From Synechococcus sp. Cruz-7E5 (lineage in GTDB: Bacteria > Cyanobacteriota > Cyanobacteriia > PCC-6307 > Cyanobiaceae), in NCBI RefSeq assembly GCF_024345995.1, contig NZ_JAGQCE010000002.1:124001-188000 (forward strand): a DNA stretch of 64,000 nt. The letters run 5' to 3'. Every line of letters starts with the position of its first letter. The stretch's first letter is position 1. Below are positions 63,501 to 64,000 of the stretch, one piece after another. Position numbers and translations under genes: made by a program. The notes below the pieces were generated by a model. It was not told the DNA's origin, searched no databases, and saw nothing but the letters and a program-made list of their open reading frames with translations.

Positions 63501-64000
63501 CCAGATGGAGGTGATCGGCTTCGATCTCTACATGGAGATGCTGCAGGAATCGCTGGCTGAGATCCAGGGGCAGGACATCCCCGTGGTGGAAGAGACCCAG
63601 ATCGATCTGCCGATCACCGCCTTCATCCCCGCCGACTGGATTCCCGAAAGCGACGAAAAGATGGCCGCTTACCGCGCCGCCGCCGACTGCCGCGCCCGCG
63701 AGGAGCTGGTGCAGCTGGCCGCCGACTGGGTGGACCGCTACGGCGCCTTGCCCTCGCCGGTGGCGAGCCTGCTGCAGCTGATGGAGCTGAAGCTGCTGGC
63801 ACGGCGTTGCGGCTTCTCGCGCATCCGGCTGGAGAAGCCCAACCTCGTGCTGGAAACCCCGATGGAGGAACCCGCCTTCCGCCTGCTGCGCCAGGGTCTG
63901 CCCCAGCATCTGCACGGTCGGCTGGTGTATCAGGGGGGCGGCGGAAGCACCGCCAAGGTGCTGGCCCGGGGGCTGAATGTGCTGGCTGCCGACCGCCAGC
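60559..64000 (+). CDS. mfd: Transcription-repair coupling factor (3' end cut off by the window)
   Basis: 1147 codons present out of an expected roughly 1180-1200. Removes stalled RNA polymerase and recruits UvrA to damaged template strands. UvrB-like N-terminal module ([37 protein letters not shown]), RNAP-interaction domain [20 protein letters not shown] (about 495-515), then the SF2 translocase: Walker [18 protein letters not shown] (about 645), [17 protein letters not shown] (DEEQ, about 748), [35 protein letters not shown] and [20 protein letters not shown]. The TRCF C-terminal domain (from about 1020) begins [19 protein letters not shown] 60559. Confidence 0.97.
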   Translation, partial: MPLTALVRQLEQVPLTGEVLERSGRPERLRLSGAARAARALIASALARRGGRPLVVIVPTLEEAGRWAALLELMGWPTAQLYPTSEGSPYEPFDPTSEITWGQLQVLSELLDATGRSWSGAIVATERALQPHLPPPAALAARCLSLRKGSTIDLEQLADTLTRLGYERVPTIEQEGSWSRRGDIVDVYPVSAELPVRLEFFGEDLEKLREFDPATQRSLDSIEAVRLTPTGYAPLIADALRESMPEALTELLGAEALEQLLEGGTPEGMRRLMGLAWEQPASLLDYLPGATLIAVDERRQGLAHGQQWFDHASDHHAEVTAPLPPDALPPSLHRPVAEALAAADRFAGFDLAELHESDRHPNAFDLSSRPVPAHPNQFGRLAALVKGYQLEKARVWLVSAQPSRAVALLEEHDCIARFVPNPHDVPAIERLIEQATPVALKLKGTAELEGLQLPAWKLVLLTDREFFGQHSLAASGYVRRRRKAASRTVDPNKMRPGDFVVHRNHGIGRFLKLEKLAISGESRDYLVVQYADGLLRVAADQLGSLGRFRASTDSPPELNRMGGVAWTRAKERARKAVRKVAMDLVKLYAERQQAAGFPFPPDGPWQGELEDSFPYEPTPDQVKAIAEVKRDMEKPEPMDRLVCGDVGFGKTEVAIRAVFKAVTAGKQCALLAPTTVLAQQHWRTLSERFAPYPLKVALLNRFRTTTERKTILDGLRNGTVDVVVGTHQLLSKGTHFEKLGLLVVDEEQRFGVNQKEKIKALRKDVDVLTLSATPIPRTLYMSLSGVREMSLITTPPPLRRPIKTHLAARDEEAVRSAIRQELDRGGQVFYVVPRVEGIEEVAGQLREMLPGLKLLVAHGQMAEGELESAMVAFNAGEADVMLCTTIIESGLDIPRVNTILVEDAHRFGLAQLYQLRGRVGRSGIQAHAWLFYPGDASLSEAARQRLRAIQEFAQLGSGYQLAMRDMEIRGVGNLLGVEQSGQMEVIGFDLYMEMLQESLAEIQGQDIPVVEETQIDLPITAFIPADWIPESDEKMAAYRAAADCRAREELVQLAADWVDRYGALPSPVASLLQLMELKLLARRCGFSRIRLEKPNLVLETPMEEPAFRLLRQGLPQHLHGRLVYQGGGGSTAKVLARGLNVLAADRQ

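Noticed and set aside
60532-63915. Large minus-strand frames opposite mfd (for example 60532-61638, 61654-62763, 62908-63915)
   Set aside because: Antisense shadows; mfd translates continuously on the plus strand with every helicase motif intact.

Overview
The window is a GC-rich, densely packed stretch of a cyanobacterial chromosome. It encodes cytochrome f (petA), the Rieske protein (petC), PetG, photosystem I PsaF and PsaJ, ChlI, a high-light-inducible protein, lycopene cyclase, cytochrome cM, a plastoquinone-type UbiA prenyltransferase and an SbtA/SbtB bicarbonate-uptake pair. Gene order (petA-petC-DUF3067-tatC, gmk-psaJ-psaF-tsaD-hli, petG-rsmD-hisH-trxA-guaB3-gyrA-leuA) and the Yfr1-like RNA between trxA and guaB3 point to an alpha-cyanobacterium of the Synechococcus/Cyanobium group. 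High GC and SbtAB fit a Cyanobium-like or freshwater/coastal strain; species cannot be named from this window.

Layout. 1-6.6 kb: end of a TrkA-type channel, a family 9 glycosyltransferase, ispD, an S66 peptidase, UbiA, a Ppx/GppA phosphatase, a TerB-like protein and tRNA-Val(CAC). 6.7-13.8 kb: cobM-lgt, petA-petC, DUF3067, tatC and an NFACT protein, gmk. 13.8-20.7 kb: psaJ-psaF with a clear terminator, tsaD, an Hlip, pilT, wecB, an HlyD-type adaptor, ychF. 20.7-23.2 kb is a lower-GC variable islet: a GNAT acetyltransferase, an SDR and a decayed methyltransferase pseudogene. 23.2-30 kb: Anbu, an MFS transporter, a DUF1400 hydrolase, and an incomplete oligopeptide ABC system. 30-38.5 kb: hom, sufE, a formyltetrahydrofolate cyclo-ligase, ruvC, chlI, DUF3370, a class A beta-lactamase-like protein, a TrmJ-like methyltransferase. 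38.5-49 kb: cytM, petG, rsmD-hisH-LOG, trxA, Yfr1, guaB3, a CAAD/CURT1-type protein, HcyBio, gyrA, lycopene cyclase. 49-64 kb: Usp, acyltransferase plus GH57 enzyme, NYN protein, leuA plus a lone sugar-ABC permease, sbtA-sbtB, UPF0016, DUF6464-terC, two uncharacterised proteins, and mfd running off the end.

Most genes are housekeeping or photosynthetic. They are packed with four-base stop/start overlaps of type ATGA, GTGA and TTGA, and, at DUF6464, apparently CTGA. No phage, IS element, CRISPR array or obvious novel multi-gene system is visible. The most informative non-routine signals are the Yfr1 RNA, the probable CTG start, the multiply disrupted methyltransferase, the non-canonical channel filter, and several conserved but uncharacterised proteins (HExxH protein, CAAD protein with an acidic Pro-rich arm, DUF6464, DUF3370). 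Gene start sites were chosen by reading; several are GTG or TTG and remain approximate.
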